From positions 1 to 59,511 of the forward strand of contig FR887738.1 in NCBI GenBank assembly GCA_000432735.1: 59,511 nt of DNA, read 5' to 3'. The DNA is from Bacteroides sp. CAG:443. GTDB lineage: Bacteria > Bacteroidota > Bacteroidia > Bacteroidales > Bacteroidaceae. The notes under the pieces were generated by a model. It was not told the DNA's origin. It did not search any database and saw nothing but the letters and a program-made list of their open reading frames with translations. The position numbers and the translations under genes were made by a program. Positions 15,343 to 24,270 of this stretch are shown here, piece after piece (within the stretch, counting starts at the first letter, position 1; every line of letters begins with the position of its first letter).

Positions 15343-17508
15343 ATGAAAAAACTCAAAGTATTAGCATTTGCACTGATTTGTGCAGCCTTTTCACCGGTGA
15401 AAGCCGACGAAGGAATGTGGCTTCTTCAGCTGATGAAGGAGCAGAACCTTGCCGACCGTATGAAAGCACAAGGTTTGAAAATGGATATTGCCGATATTTA
15501 CAATCCGAACAGCGTGACGCTGAAAGACGCTGTGGGTATTTTCGGACGTGGATGTACGGGTGAAATCATTTCTCCCGACGGACTGATTCTGACCAATCAC
15601 CATTGTGGTTACGATGCTATCCAGCAGCATAGCTCGGTAGAGCACGATTATCTGACCGACGGTTTCTGGGCTAAAAGCCGTGCCGAAGAACTTCCAACTC
15701 CGGGGTTGACTTTTAAGTTTGTAGAACGAATCGTAGATGTTACCGATAAGGTAAACCAGGATATTAAAGACGGAAAAGTAACCGAAATCAATTCTTTCGG
15801 TGCAGAGTATCTGAATAAACTTGCTGCTGATGAGCTGAAGAATAGTGACTTGAAAGACAAACCGGGCATTTCTACCGAAGCACTTCCGTTCTACGAAGGA
15901 AACAAGTTCTATCTGTTCTTCATCAAGACATACAGCGACGTGCGTATGGTTGCCGCTCCTCCTTCGTCGATCGGTAAGTTTGGTGGAGAAACTGACAACT
16001 GGATGTGGCCGCGTCATACGGGCGACTTCTCAATGTTCCGTATTTATGCCGACAAGAATGGTAATCCGGCTGAATATAGTGCCGATAACGTGCCTCTGAA
16101 AGTGAAGAAGCATCTGGCTATCTCGCTGAAGGGCTTGCAGGAAGGCGACTATGCCATGATCATGGGATTCCCGGGAAGTACCAGCCGTTACCTGACCAGA
16201 AGCGAAGTGGTTATGCGTATGGAAGGTACGAATATTCCTCGCATTGAAGTACGTGAGGCTCGTCAGAACGTGTTGCGTAAGGAAATGGCTGCCAGCGATA
16301 AGGTACGTATCCAGTACGCTAGCAAGTTTGCTTCTTCCAGCAACTACTGGAAAAACTCTATCGGTATGAACAAGGCTATTATCGATAATAAGGTGCTCGA
16401 GGCAAAGGCTGAACAGGAAGCTAAGTTTGCTCAGTTTGCCAAAGCACAGAACAATGCCGACTATGCCAAGGTGGTGAGCCAGATTGACGAGTATGTTCAG
16501 AAGGCTACTCCGATTACGAAAGAGATGGTTTACTTCAGCGAAACATTCAGAAGCGGTATCGAGTTTGGTGCAACTTACATGTTGTTCAACGACTTGAAGA
16601 CAGCGCTGGAGAAAAACAAAAAGAAAGATGTTGAAAAAGCTATCAGTAACCTGAAGGAAGCGTATGCGGAAGTTCACAATAAGGATTACGATCACGAAGT
16701 AGACCGCAAGGTTGCCAAGGTGCTGATTCCGCTGTACGCCAAGAGTGTTCCGGCCGATGCACTGCCTGCATTCTATCAGACTATCCAGACAAAGTTCAAA
16801 GGTGATTACAATGCTTATATCGATGCTTTGTACGATAATAGTATCTTCTCTAACGAAAAGAACTTCAATGCGTTCATCAGCAATCCTACGGTAGAGGCTA
16901 TCGACAATGACCTGGCTATCCAGTATTCGTCAAGCAAGAACGACATGGCGCAGAAGTTGAGAGAAAAATACAGTGCTGTAAGCGGTGACATCGACTTGTT
17001 GCACAAGACTTACGTACGCGGTTTGTGCGAAATGTATGCTCCGACTCCGAAAGCTCCGGATGCTAACTTTACAATCCGTCTGACTTATGGTAATGTGAAA
17101 TCGTACGATCCGAAGGATGGTATTCACTACAAATACTATACAACCCTGAAGGGAGTAATGGAAAAGGAAGATCCGAACAATCCGGAATTTGTTGTTCCTG
17201 CTAAACTGAAAGAGTTGTATGCTACGAAGAACTTCGGCCGCTATGCATTGCCTAACGGTGAGATGCCGACTTGTTTCCTGACTACCAACGATATTACCGG
17301 CGGTAACTCGGGCTCTCCAGTGCTGAACGGCAACGGCGAACTGATTGGTGCTGCTTTCGACGGAAACTGGGAATCACTTTCGGGTGACATCAACTTCGAC
17401 AACAACCTCCAGCGTTGTATTGCCGTAGATATTCGTTATGTATTATTCATCGTCGAGAAACTGGGTGGCTGCAAGAACCTGATCGACGAAATGACTATCG
17501 TTGAATAA
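15343..17508 (+). CDS. dpp7: S46 dipeptidyl peptidase, DPP7 type
   Basis: A 721-residue periplasmic or secreted serine exopeptidase that removes dipeptides from oligopeptides. A signal peptide (cut near VKA-DEG) precedes the mature start EGMW, typical of S46. The triad is His in TNHHCGY (H86/H87), Asp in TDNWMWPRH (D218) and Ser in GGNSGSPV (S656). The S1-pocket residue 18 positions after the Ser is Gly674. In characterised DPP7 enzymes this position is Gly and the enzyme prefers hydrophobic P1 residues, so I assign that subtype. The next gene overlaps it by one base (TAATG). Confidence 0.9.
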   Translation: MKKLKVLAFALICAAFSPVKADEGMWLLQLMKEQNLADRMKAQGLKMDIADIYNPNSVTLKDAVGIFGRGCTGEIISPDGLILTNHHCGYDAIQQHSSVEHDYLTDGFWAKSRAEELPTPGLTFKFVERIVDVTDKVNQDIKDGKVTEINSFGAEYLNKLAADELKNSDLKDKPGISTEALPFYEGNKFYLFFIKTYSDVRMVAAPPSSIGKFGGETDNWMWPRHTGDFSMFRIYADKNGNPAEYSADNVPLKVKKHLAISLKGLQEGDYAMIMGFPGSTSRYLTRSEVVMRMEGTNIPRIEVREARQNVLRKEMAASDKVRIQYASKFASSSNYWKNSIGMNKAIIDNKVLEAKAEQEAKFAQFAKAQNNADYAKVVSQIDEYVQKATPITKEMVYFSETFRSGIEFGATYMLFNDLKTALEKNKKKDVEKAISNLKEAYAEVHNKDYDHEVDRKVAKVLIPLYAKSVPADALPAFYQTIQTKFKGDYNAYIDALYDNSIFSNEKNFNAFISNPTVEAIDNDLAIQYSSSKNDMAQKLREKYSAVSGDIDLLHKTYVRGLCEMYAPTPKAPDANFTIRLTYGNVKSYDPKDGIHYKYYTTLKGVMEKEDPNNPEFVVPAKLKELYATKNFGRYALPNGEMPTCFLTTNDITGGNSGSPVLNGNGELIGAAFDGNWESLSGDINFDNNLQRCIAVDIRYVLFIVEKLGGCKNLIDEMTIVE

Positions 17509-19670
17509 TGAAGAAAACCTTATTATTTTCCATGCTTGCCGCATGCTCTCTCGCCGGATATGCCGACGAGGGCATGTGGATGCTGACCGATCTGAAGAAA
17601 CAGAATGCTGCCGTCATGCAGGATCTGGGACTGGATATCAGCATCGACAAGGTGTATTGTCCCGACAGTATCAGCCTGAAAGATGCAGTTGTGCATTTTG
17701 GGGGCGGATGTACCGGAGAGGTTGTTTCTTCCGAAGGACTGGTGCTGACCAATCATCACTGCGGATATCAGTATATCCAGCAGCACAGTTCGGTGGAACA
17801 CGATTATCTGACCGATGGTTTCTGGGCGATGAGCCGTGCGGAAGAACTTCCTTGTGAGGGACTGACCATTACGTTTATCGATCGTATTCTCGATGTGACG
17901 GACTATGTGCAGGAACAGTTGAAAAAGGATGATGATCCGGAAGGATTGAATTACCTTTCTCCCTCGTACTTGTCGACGGTTGCCGAGCGTTTTGCCAAGA
18001 AAGAAAATATCAAGACAGACGATTTTACCGTCCTCGAATTGAAGCCGTTCTACGGAGCCAACAAGTATTACCTGTTTGTCAAGACGGTGTATAAGGATAT
18101 TCGTATGGTGGGTGCTCCTCCTTCTTCTATCGGAAAGTTCGGAGCCGATACGGATAACTGGATGTGGCCGCGTCATTGCGGCGATTTTTCTATCTTCCGC
18201 ATTTATGCGTCGAAGGATGGAAAGCCTGCCAACTATGCAGCCGATAATGTTCCGCTGAAGGTAAAGAAGCATCTTACCATCAACATGGGTGGCATAAAGG
18301 AAGGCGATTTTACTTTTGTAATGGGATTTCCCGGACGTAACTGGCGCTACATGATCAGCGATGAGGTGGAGGAGCGTATGCAGACTACCAACTTTATGCG
18401 TGATACCGTGCGCGGAGTCCGTCTGCGAGTGCTGGGTGAGGAAATGGCAAAGGATGCCAAGACACGTATCCAGTATGCAGCCAAGTATGCTTCTTCTGCC
18501 AATTACTGGAAGAATGCTATCGGCATGAACGAAGGACTTGTGTCGCTGAAAGTGCTCGACCGCAAGAAAGATGAACAGAAACGTCTGCTGGCTTTCGGCG
18601 AAGAAACGGGTAATGACAGCTATCGTCAGGCATACGAAACGATCAAGCAGATTGTTGCCAAACGTCACGATGCGGTATATCATCAACAGGCTATCTATGA
18701 AGCGTTGATGCTGGGTACCGAATTTTCGAAGATTCCTGACACGGATAAGTTGCTTGCTTCGTTGGAGAAGAATGACCCAAAAGGCATAAAAGCAGCTGTT
18801 GCTGCGTTAGACGAACAGGGAAAGAAATTCTTTAATAAAGATTATAGTACGGCAGTCGACCGCAAGGTTTCCAAGCAACTGATTGCTCTGTACGCACAAC
18901 TGATTCCTGCCGGACAGCGTATCAGCATCTTCAAGCTGATAGATGACAAATTCGGTGGCAATACCGATGCTTTTGTCGACGCTTGCTTCGACAAGTCAAT
19001 CTTCCGGAGTCCTGAGGCTCTGGCTGCTTTCCTGAAAAATCCTAATGCCGGAAAATTGAAGAATGACCCGATGGTGCAATATGCCAAGTCGGTGAAAGAA
19101 GGTTACAAGGCTATGGATGAGGCTATGAAAGCAGAAACGAATGCCTATAACCGTGCACACAAGACATGGGTTGCCGGTATGCTGGCTCTGAAGCAGAAGG
19201 AAGGTAAGGCCATTTATCCGGACGCAAACTCTACCTTGCGACTGACCTACGGAAAGATTGGTTCGTACGAGCCTGCCGACGGCAAGGAGTATTTGTATTA
19301 TACTACCTTGAAGGGAGTCATGGAAAAAGAAGATCCAGACAATCCGGAGTTCGTGGTTTCTCCCAAGTTGAAGGAATTGTATGAGAAGAAGGATTTCGGA
19401 CCGTATGCCATGCCCGACGGACGGATGCCTGTATGCTTTGTAACGGCAACCGACAACACGGGTGGTAATTCTGGTTCTCCGGTCTTCAATGCAAAAGGTG
19501 AGCTGATAGGTGTCGGCTTCGACCGCAACTATGAAGGTCTAACCGGCGATATTGCCTATAATCCGCAGTTGCAGCGTGCAGCCTGTGTCGATATTCGCTA
19601 TGTATTGTTTGTCATCGATAAATATGCCGGCGCCAAGCATCTGATAGACGAAATGACCATCGTACGCTGA
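17508..19670 (+). CDS. dpp11: S46 dipeptidyl peptidase, DPP11 type (Asp/Glu-specific)
   Basis: A 720-residue paralogue of the preceding peptidase with the same layout: signal peptide ending near GYA-DEG, His in TNHHCGY (H83/H84), Asp in TDNWMWPRH (D216) and Ser in GGNSGSPV (S655). The specificity position is Arg673. The Ser655/Arg673 numbering is the same as in the Porphyromonas DPP11 enzymes, where this Arg binds acidic P1 side chains. It should therefore release dipeptides with Asp or Glu in the second position. Its start overlaps the stop of the DPP7-type gene, so the two are translationally coupled. Confidence 0.9.
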   Translation: MKKTLLFSMLAACSLAGYADEGMWMLTDLKKQNAAVMQDLGLDISIDKVYCPDSISLKDAVVHFGGGCTGEVVSSEGLVLTNHHCGYQYIQQHSSVEHDYLTDGFWAMSRAEELPCEGLTITFIDRILDVTDYVQEQLKKDDDPEGLNYLSPSYLSTVAERFAKKENIKTDDFTVLELKPFYGANKYYLFVKTVYKDIRMVGAPPSSIGKFGADTDNWMWPRHCGDFSIFRIYASKDGKPANYAADNVPLKVKKHLTINMGGIKEGDFTFVMGFPGRNWRYMISDEVEERMQTTNFMRDTVRGVRLRVLGEEMAKDAKTRIQYAAKYASSANYWKNAIGMNEGLVSLKVLDRKKDEQKRLLAFGEETGNDSYRQAYETIKQIVAKRHDAVYHQQAIYEALMLGTEFSKIPDTDKLLASLEKNDPKGIKAAVAALDEQGKKFFNKDYSTAVDRKVSKQLIALYAQLIPAGQRISIFKLIDDKFGGNTDAFVDACFDKSIFRSPEALAAFLKNPNAGKLKNDPMVQYAKSVKEGYKAMDEAMKAETNAYNRAHKTWVAGMLALKQKEGKAIYPDANSTLRLTYGKIGSYEPADGKEYLYYTTLKGVMEKEDPDNPEFVVSPKLKELYEKKDFGPYAMPDGRMPVCFVTATDNTGGNSGSPVFNAKGELIGVGFDRNYEGLTGDIAYNPQLQRAACVDIRYVLFVIDKYAGAKHLIDEMTIVR

Positions 19671-19732
19671 CACGATACATGTTTCTGAAAAAACATGGTG
19701 ATGAAATAAAAAAATGTGGCGAGAAATAAAAG

Positions 19733-19776
19733 AAAACGCCGGGACGAATTGGATGATTTATCCCGGCGTTTTTTTG
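19733..19776. terminator. Bidirectional terminator after the peptidase pair
   Basis: AAAACGCCGGGA (19733-19744) pairs perfectly with TCCCGGCGTTTT (19761-19772), followed by TTT. It separates the peptidases from the convergent DivIC unit. Confidence 0.85.
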
Positions 19777-19782
19777 GATATA

Positions 19783-20127
19783 TCAATGTTTCTTTTCTTT
19801 TTCTTCTTCCTGAGGTATACGGAAAGCTGTATACAGTTCCAGAACGGCAGCAATTGTCAGACATGCAACCCATTCGTTTCGTTTCCAGAGTATCATCATC
19901 ACTCCGGCTACCACCAGCAGAATGGCTCCGATAATTTGCTGGCGACGCAAGCGACGGATAACGATGTTTTTGCCTTCGTAACCGCTCATGACCTGTACAT
20001 AAGCAAACATAATGGCACCTATTAAATAGAAATACGGAGCCCACACCAGTTTGGTTATCTGTAACGCTGCTCCCAGCAATAAAACTACCGCCCCTACGGT
20101 AGCTATGACAGAATAGTATTTATTCAT
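19783..20127 (-). CDS. Small membrane protein of unknown function
   Basis: A 114-residue protein with about four hydrophobic segments (around residues 6-24, 31-48, 65-82 and 86-103), a basic loop KNIVIRRLRRQQ in the middle and a charged tail EEEKEKKH. I do not recognise a named family. It overlaps the end of the upstream DivIC-like gene by eight bases, which suggests co-translation and perhaps a shared role at the envelope or division site, but nothing in the sequence proves that. Confidence 0.75.
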   Translation of the reverse strand: MNKYYSVIATVGAVVLLLGAALQITKLVWAPYFYLIGAIMFAYVQVMSGYEGKNIVIRRLRRQQIIGAILLVVAGVMMILWKRNEWVACLTIAAVLELYTAFRIPQEEEKEKKH

Positions 20128-20443
20128 CCTTGTTCTTTTTCAAATCTTCTTCAAAAATATAAATATCCTCGTTTTCTTTCTTCATCAGATACTTCTCACG
20201 GGCTACCTTTTCCAGTTCCTCCGGATTGGAAGTCAGCTCTTTCAGCTCACGGCTATCTCTTTCGTATTGCTTGCGGTAATGTTGTATCTCCGTTTTCAGC
20301 GTACGAATCTCGCGCCAGTGCGAAAAACGTTGTATCAGACTATTCTCTTCGTCCAATACTCCGATGATCAGCAAAAAAACAATTATAGTAATTAGATATT
20401 TATGCTGACGGATATACTCCCATGTTTTTTTCAGTTTACTCAT
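20120..20443 (-). CDS. DivIC/FtsB-like septum-formation initiator
   Basis: A 107-residue bitopic membrane protein with a short basic cytoplasmic N-terminus, one transmembrane helix (ITIIVFLLIIGVL, about residues 19-31), then an extracytoplasmic coiled coil (about residues 38-75, rich in R/E/L heptads) and the conserved ELEKVAREKYLMKKENEDIYIF region. This is the DivIC/FtsB layout, part of the trimeric complex with FtsL and FtsQ/DivIB that activates septal wall synthesis. A TATCTTTG-type -7 element lies on the minus strand at 20470-20477. Confidence 0.85.
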   Translation of the reverse strand: MSKLKKTWEYIRQHKYLITIIVFLLIIGVLDEENSLIQRFSHWREIRTLKTEIQHYRKQYERDSRELKELTSNPEELEKVAREKYLMKKENEDIYIFEEDLKKNKDE

Positions 20444-20656
20444 ATTAATATATCACCATGATTTATGGGCAAAGATAATGATTATCTACGAAGTCTGTGT
20501 GTTCGTGTATTTATTTTTTCAGGATGTGGAGTTCTTGTATCGGAAAGGTGATTGTAAGAAGATCGGAAAGTTTTTGGCTGGAGTCGTTTTCTTTATGTTA
20601 TAATTATGCAATGTTAGATGATTTTCTGTCAAAATGAATGAATTTGTTGCGATTTT

Positions 20657-20688
20657 GTTGATAGTTGAAAATATTTTCTATATGTTTG
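20657..20688 (+). promoter_or_regulatory. Promoter of the acn-icd-gltA operon
   Basis: GTTG (20657-20660), a 20-base spacer and TATGTTTG (20681-20688) fit the Bacteroides promoter pattern, 38 bases before the aconitase ATG. The 283-base region between divIC and acnA contains no other obvious feature. Confidence 0.55.
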
Positions 20689-20726
20689 TGACACAAAAAA
20701 TAAGGTAAAATAGAAAGGAAGACAGA

Positions 20727-22985
20727 ATGGTTTACGACATTGAGATGCTGAAACGCTTTTATGCGTCGTATGCAGTACATGTAGATGCTGCACGTGTGAA
20801 ATTAGGTAAGGCCATGACTTTGGCGGAGAAAATATTGTATGCCCACTTGTATGATGCGGGTACTGCCGCTGCTTTTCGTCGTGGAGAGGATTATGTAAAC
20901 TTTCGTCCGGACAGAGTAGCCATGCAAGATGCTACGGCACAAATGGCATTGTTGCAGTTTATGAACTCAGGCAAGGATTGTTCTGCGGTTCCGGCTACGG
21001 TACATTGCGATCACTTGATTCAGGCATATCGGGGGGTAAAGGAAGACTTGCCGGTAGCCAAAGAAACAAATAAGGAAGTATACGATTTCTTGAAAAGTGT
21101 TGCTTCGAAATATCATATCGGCTTTTGGAAACCGGGAGCAGGTATCATTCACCAGGTTGTGCTGGAAAACTATGCTTTCCCGGGAGGAATGATTGTTGGA
21201 ACCGATTCGCATACTCCCAATGCTGGCGGTCTGGGAATGATTGCCATCGGAGTAGGAGGAGCCGATGCGGTAGACGTAATGACCGGTATGGAGTGGGAAT
21301 TGAAAATGCCGAAGCTCATCGGGGTACGTCTGACGGGTAAACTCAACGGCTGGGCTTCGCCGAAAGATGTCATCTTGAAGCTGGCAGGTATACTTACGGT
21401 AAAGGGTGCTACCAACGCTATTATAGAATATTTTGGAGAAGGAACAGCTTCTCTATCTGCTACGGGAAAGGCTACTATCTGTAATATGGGTGCCGAAGTA
21501 GGAGCTACGACCTCTATTTTCCCCTATGACGAGGAAATGGAAAAATATCTTTGTGCTACAGGACGTGAGGAAGTGGCACTGATGGCTTCGGGAAATGCGC
21601 TGTATCTGAAGGCAGATGCGGAAGTAGAAGCTCATCCGGAGGCCTATTACGATAGAATTATCGACATCGATTTGTCTACGTTGGAACCGTATATCAATGG
21701 CCCGTTTACGCCCGATGCGGCATGTCCGATCTCGGAATTTGCGGAAAAGGTGCGTGCAAACGGTTATCCGCAGCGCATGGAAGTGGGACTGATTGGTTCG
21801 TGTACGAACTCTTCGTATCAGGATTTGAGCCGTGCTGCTTCATTGGCGCGTCAGGTGAAGGCTAAAGGACTGAAAATGGCTGCTCAGCTAATCATCAACC
21901 CGGGTTCGGAACAGATTTATTGTACGGCGAAACGTGACGGTATGATAGCCGACTTCGAGGCGGTAGGTGGTGTGATTATGACCAACGCCTGTGGTCCGTG
22001 TATCGGACAGTGGAAGCGTGTGACGGATGATCCGCTGCGTGCCAACTCTATCGTGACTTCGTTTAACCGAAACTTTGCCAAGCGTGCCGACGGAAATCCG
22101 AATACGCATGCGTTTGTCGCTTCGCCGGAACTGGCTATGGCACTGGCTATAGCAGGTGATTTGTGCTTCAATCCGCTGACCGACTCACTGACCAATGAAA
22201 GAGGTGAGCAGGTTAGACTGGATGCGCCTGTAGGAGAAACGCTGCCGGGTAAGGGATTTACGGTAGACGACAACGGATATGTGGCTCCGGCTGCCGACGG
22301 AAAAGATATAGAAGTATCGATTGCTCCCGATTCGAAGCGCTTACAGAAGCTGGCTCCTTTTGCGGCGTGGGATGGAAAGGATCTGATAGATATGCCGTTG
22401 TTGATAAAAACACTGGGTAAATGTACGACCGATCATATCTCAATGGCAGGACCGTGGCTCCGTTTCCGTGGGCATCTGGAAAACATTTCCGACAACATGC
22501 TGATGGGAGCTGTAAACGCATTCAATGGCAAGACCAATAGTGTGTGGAACAGACTGACGGGCGAGTATGAAGCCGTTTCGAGTGTGGCAAAGCAATATAA
22601 GGCAAAAGGCATTCCTTCTATCGTGGTGGCAGAGGAAAACTATGGAGAAGGTTCGAGCCGTGAACATGCAGCCATGGAACCTCGCTTCCTGAATGTGCGC
22701 GTAATTCTAGCCAAGAGTTTTGCCCGCATTCACGAAACAAACCTGAAAAAGCAAGGTATGCTGGCGCTTACCTTTACAAATAAAGACGATTACAACAAGA
22801 TACAGGAACACGATCTCCTTTCGGTTGTGGGACTGGATGGTTTTGCTCCGGGAAAACCGTTGCAGGTAATCGTGAAACATGAAGACGGAACAGAAGATTC
22901 ATTCCTGGCATCGCATACATACAATGAAATGCAGATAGGTTGGTTTAAAGCAGGGTGTGCCCTGAATACATTCAAAAAACAATAA
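20727..22985 (+). CDS. acnA: Aconitate hydratase, mitochondrial-like
   Basis: Isomerises citrate to isocitrate through a [4Fe-4S] cluster. The protein is 752 residues. Cluster ligands are Cys in GSCTNSSYQDL and the pair in NACGPCIGQW. Active-site elements such as GTDSHTPNAGGLGM and the C-terminal swivel motif GEGSSREHAAMEPR are present. A mitochondrial-like aconitase has been described in Bacteroides fragilis, and the length and motifs here fit that group. It starts a three-gene operon with icd (seven bases) and gltA, giving the oxidative route from citrate to 2-oxoglutarate used for glutamate synthesis in an anaerobe. Confidence 0.95.
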   Translation: MVYDIEMLKRFYASYAVHVDAARVKLGKAMTLAEKILYAHLYDAGTAAAFRRGEDYVNFRPDRVAMQDATAQMALLQFMNSGKDCSAVPATVHCDHLIQAYRGVKEDLPVAKETNKEVYDFLKSVASKYHIGFWKPGAGIIHQVVLENYAFPGGMIVGTDSHTPNAGGLGMIAIGVGGADAVDVMTGMEWELKMPKLIGVRLTGKLNGWASPKDVILKLAGILTVKGATNAIIEYFGEGTASLSATGKATICNMGAEVGATTSIFPYDEEMEKYLCATGREEVALMASGNALYLKADAEVEAHPEAYYDRIIDIDLSTLEPYINGPFTPDAACPISEFAEKVRANGYPQRMEVGLIGSCTNSSYQDLSRAASLARQVKAKGLKMAAQLIINPGSEQIYCTAKRDGMIADFEAVGGVIMTNACGPCIGQWKRVTDDPLRANSIVTSFNRNFAKRADGNPNTHAFVASPELAMALAIAGDLCFNPLTDSLTNERGEQVRLDAPVGETLPGKGFTVDDNGYVAPAADGKDIEVSIAPDSKRLQKLAPFAAWDGKDLIDMPLLIKTLGKCTTDHISMAGPWLRFRGHLENISDNMLMGAVNAFNGKTNSVWNRLTGEYEAVSSVAKQYKAKGIPSIVVAEENYGEGSSREHAAMEPRFLNVRVILAKSFARIHETNLKKQGMLALTFTNKDDYNKIQEHDLLSVVGLDGFAPGKPLQVIVKHEDGTEDSFLASHTYNEMQIGWFKAGCALNTFKKQ

Positions 22986-22992
22986 AAAGATT

Positions 22993-24252
22993 ATGAGTAA
23001 GGTCTATATGCAAGACGGTCGGCTGATTGTGCCCGACTGTGTAACAGTTCCTTTTATAGAAGGTGATGGAGTAGGAGCGGAGATAACTCCGGTGTGTCAG
23101 CAGATTGTAAACGAAGCTGTTAAGCTGGCTTACAGTGGTAAACGCTCCATCGAATGGAAAGAAGTGCTGGCAGGTGGAAAAGCATTCGAACAGACCGGTG
23201 AATGGTTGCCGGAAGCTACGATGGATGCTTTCCGTGAATATTTGATAGGCATCAAGGGGCCTCTGACAACTCCAGTAGGGGGAGGAATCCGTTCGCTGAA
23301 TGTGGCTTTGCGTCAGACGCTCGACTTGTATGTCTGCCTGCGTCCGGTACGCTGGTTCCGTGGAGTCGTTTCTCCCGTCAAGGAACCGGAAAAAGTAGAT
23401 ATGCATATTTTCCGTGAGAATACAGAAGATATTTATGCCGGCATCGAATGGGAACAGGGTACTCCCGAAGCGAAGAAGTTTTATGCTTTTCTGCGCGATG
23501 AAATGGGGGTAAAGAAAGTACGTTTCCCCGAAACGTCATCGTTCGGGGTAAAGCCTGTATCGGTAGAAGGAACCAAACGTCTGGTACGTGCAGCTATTTT
23601 GTATGCGTTGCAGCATAAATTGCCTTCGGTTACACTGGTGCACAAGGGAAACATCATGAAATTTACCGAAGGAGGTTTCAAGCGCTGGGGGTACGAAGTA
23701 GCAGAAACGGAGTTTACCGACCGTACATTTACGATGAACCAGTACAATCAGTTAAAGAAGGATTTAGGTGAAGAATCTGCGAAAGCTGCACTGGCCGATG
23801 CGATGAATACAGGAAAAGTTATCATCAAGGATTGCATTGCCGATGCTTTCTTGCAGAATACGTTGCTCATTCCGGAAGAATATTCGGTTATTGCCACCCT
23901 GAACCTGAACGGAGATTATATATCCGATCAGCTGGCTGCTATGGTAGGTGGCATCGGAATCGCTCCGGGAGCCAATATCAATTACCTGACGGGACATGCC
24001 ATTTTCGAAGCTACTCACGGCACGGCACCCGATATTGCCGGAAAGAATGTGGTGAATCCCTGCTCGTTGTTGCTGTCGTCTGTCATGATGCTGGAGTATC
24101 TGGGATGGAAAGAAGCAGCTGCGCTCATTACCAATGCTTTGGAACAGTTGTTTGAGGCAGGAGAGGCAACGGCCGATCTGGCACGCTTTATGCCCAACGG
24201 AAAAGCTTTGGGTACGAAGGAATTCGGACAGCGTGTGGTTGAATCATTGTAA
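22993..24252 (+). CDS. icd: Isocitrate dehydrogenase with NAD-type cofactor residues
   Basis: Oxidatively decarboxylates isocitrate to 2-oxoglutarate. At 419 residues it is the E. coli-like homodimeric type. The substrate loop GGIRSLNVALRQ, the DLYVCLRPVRWF stretch and the FRENTEDIYAGIEW motif are all present. In the cofactor site the sequence is HGTAPDIAGK, so the residues matching E. coli Lys344 and Tyr345 are Asp347 and Ile348, the pair typical of NAD enzymes. E. coli Tyr391 is replaced by Ala394, while Arg395 is kept as Arg398. I infer a preference for NAD, or dual use. It sits between acnA and gltA. Confidence 0.93.
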   Translation: MSKVYMQDGRLIVPDCVTVPFIEGDGVGAEITPVCQQIVNEAVKLAYSGKRSIEWKEVLAGGKAFEQTGEWLPEATMDAFREYLIGIKGPLTTPVGGGIRSLNVALRQTLDLYVCLRPVRWFRGVVSPVKEPEKVDMHIFRENTEDIYAGIEWEQGTPEAKKFYAFLRDEMGVKKVRFPETSSFGVKPVSVEGTKRLVRAAILYALQHKLPSVTLVHKGNIMKFTEGGFKRWGYEVAETEFTDRTFTMNQYNQLKKDLGEESAKAALADAMNTGKVIIKDCIADAFLQNTLLIPEEYSVIATLNLNGDYISDQLAAMVGGIGIAPGANINYLTGHAIFEATHGTAPDIAGKNVVNPCSLLLSSVMMLEYLGWKEAAALITNALEQLFEAGEATADLARFMPNGKALGTKEFGQRVVESL

Positions 24253-24270
24253 TCAAAAGAACGTATCGAC

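Noticed and set aside
17500..17515. Possible frameshift splitting one large peptidase
   Set aside because: Both proteins are full-length S46 enzymes with their own signal peptides and triads; the one-base TAATG overlap is normal coupling.
17523..18686. 387-codon minus-strand open frame opposite the DPP11 gene
   Set aside because: Long but antisense to catalytic motifs of the peptidase; no recognisable domain.
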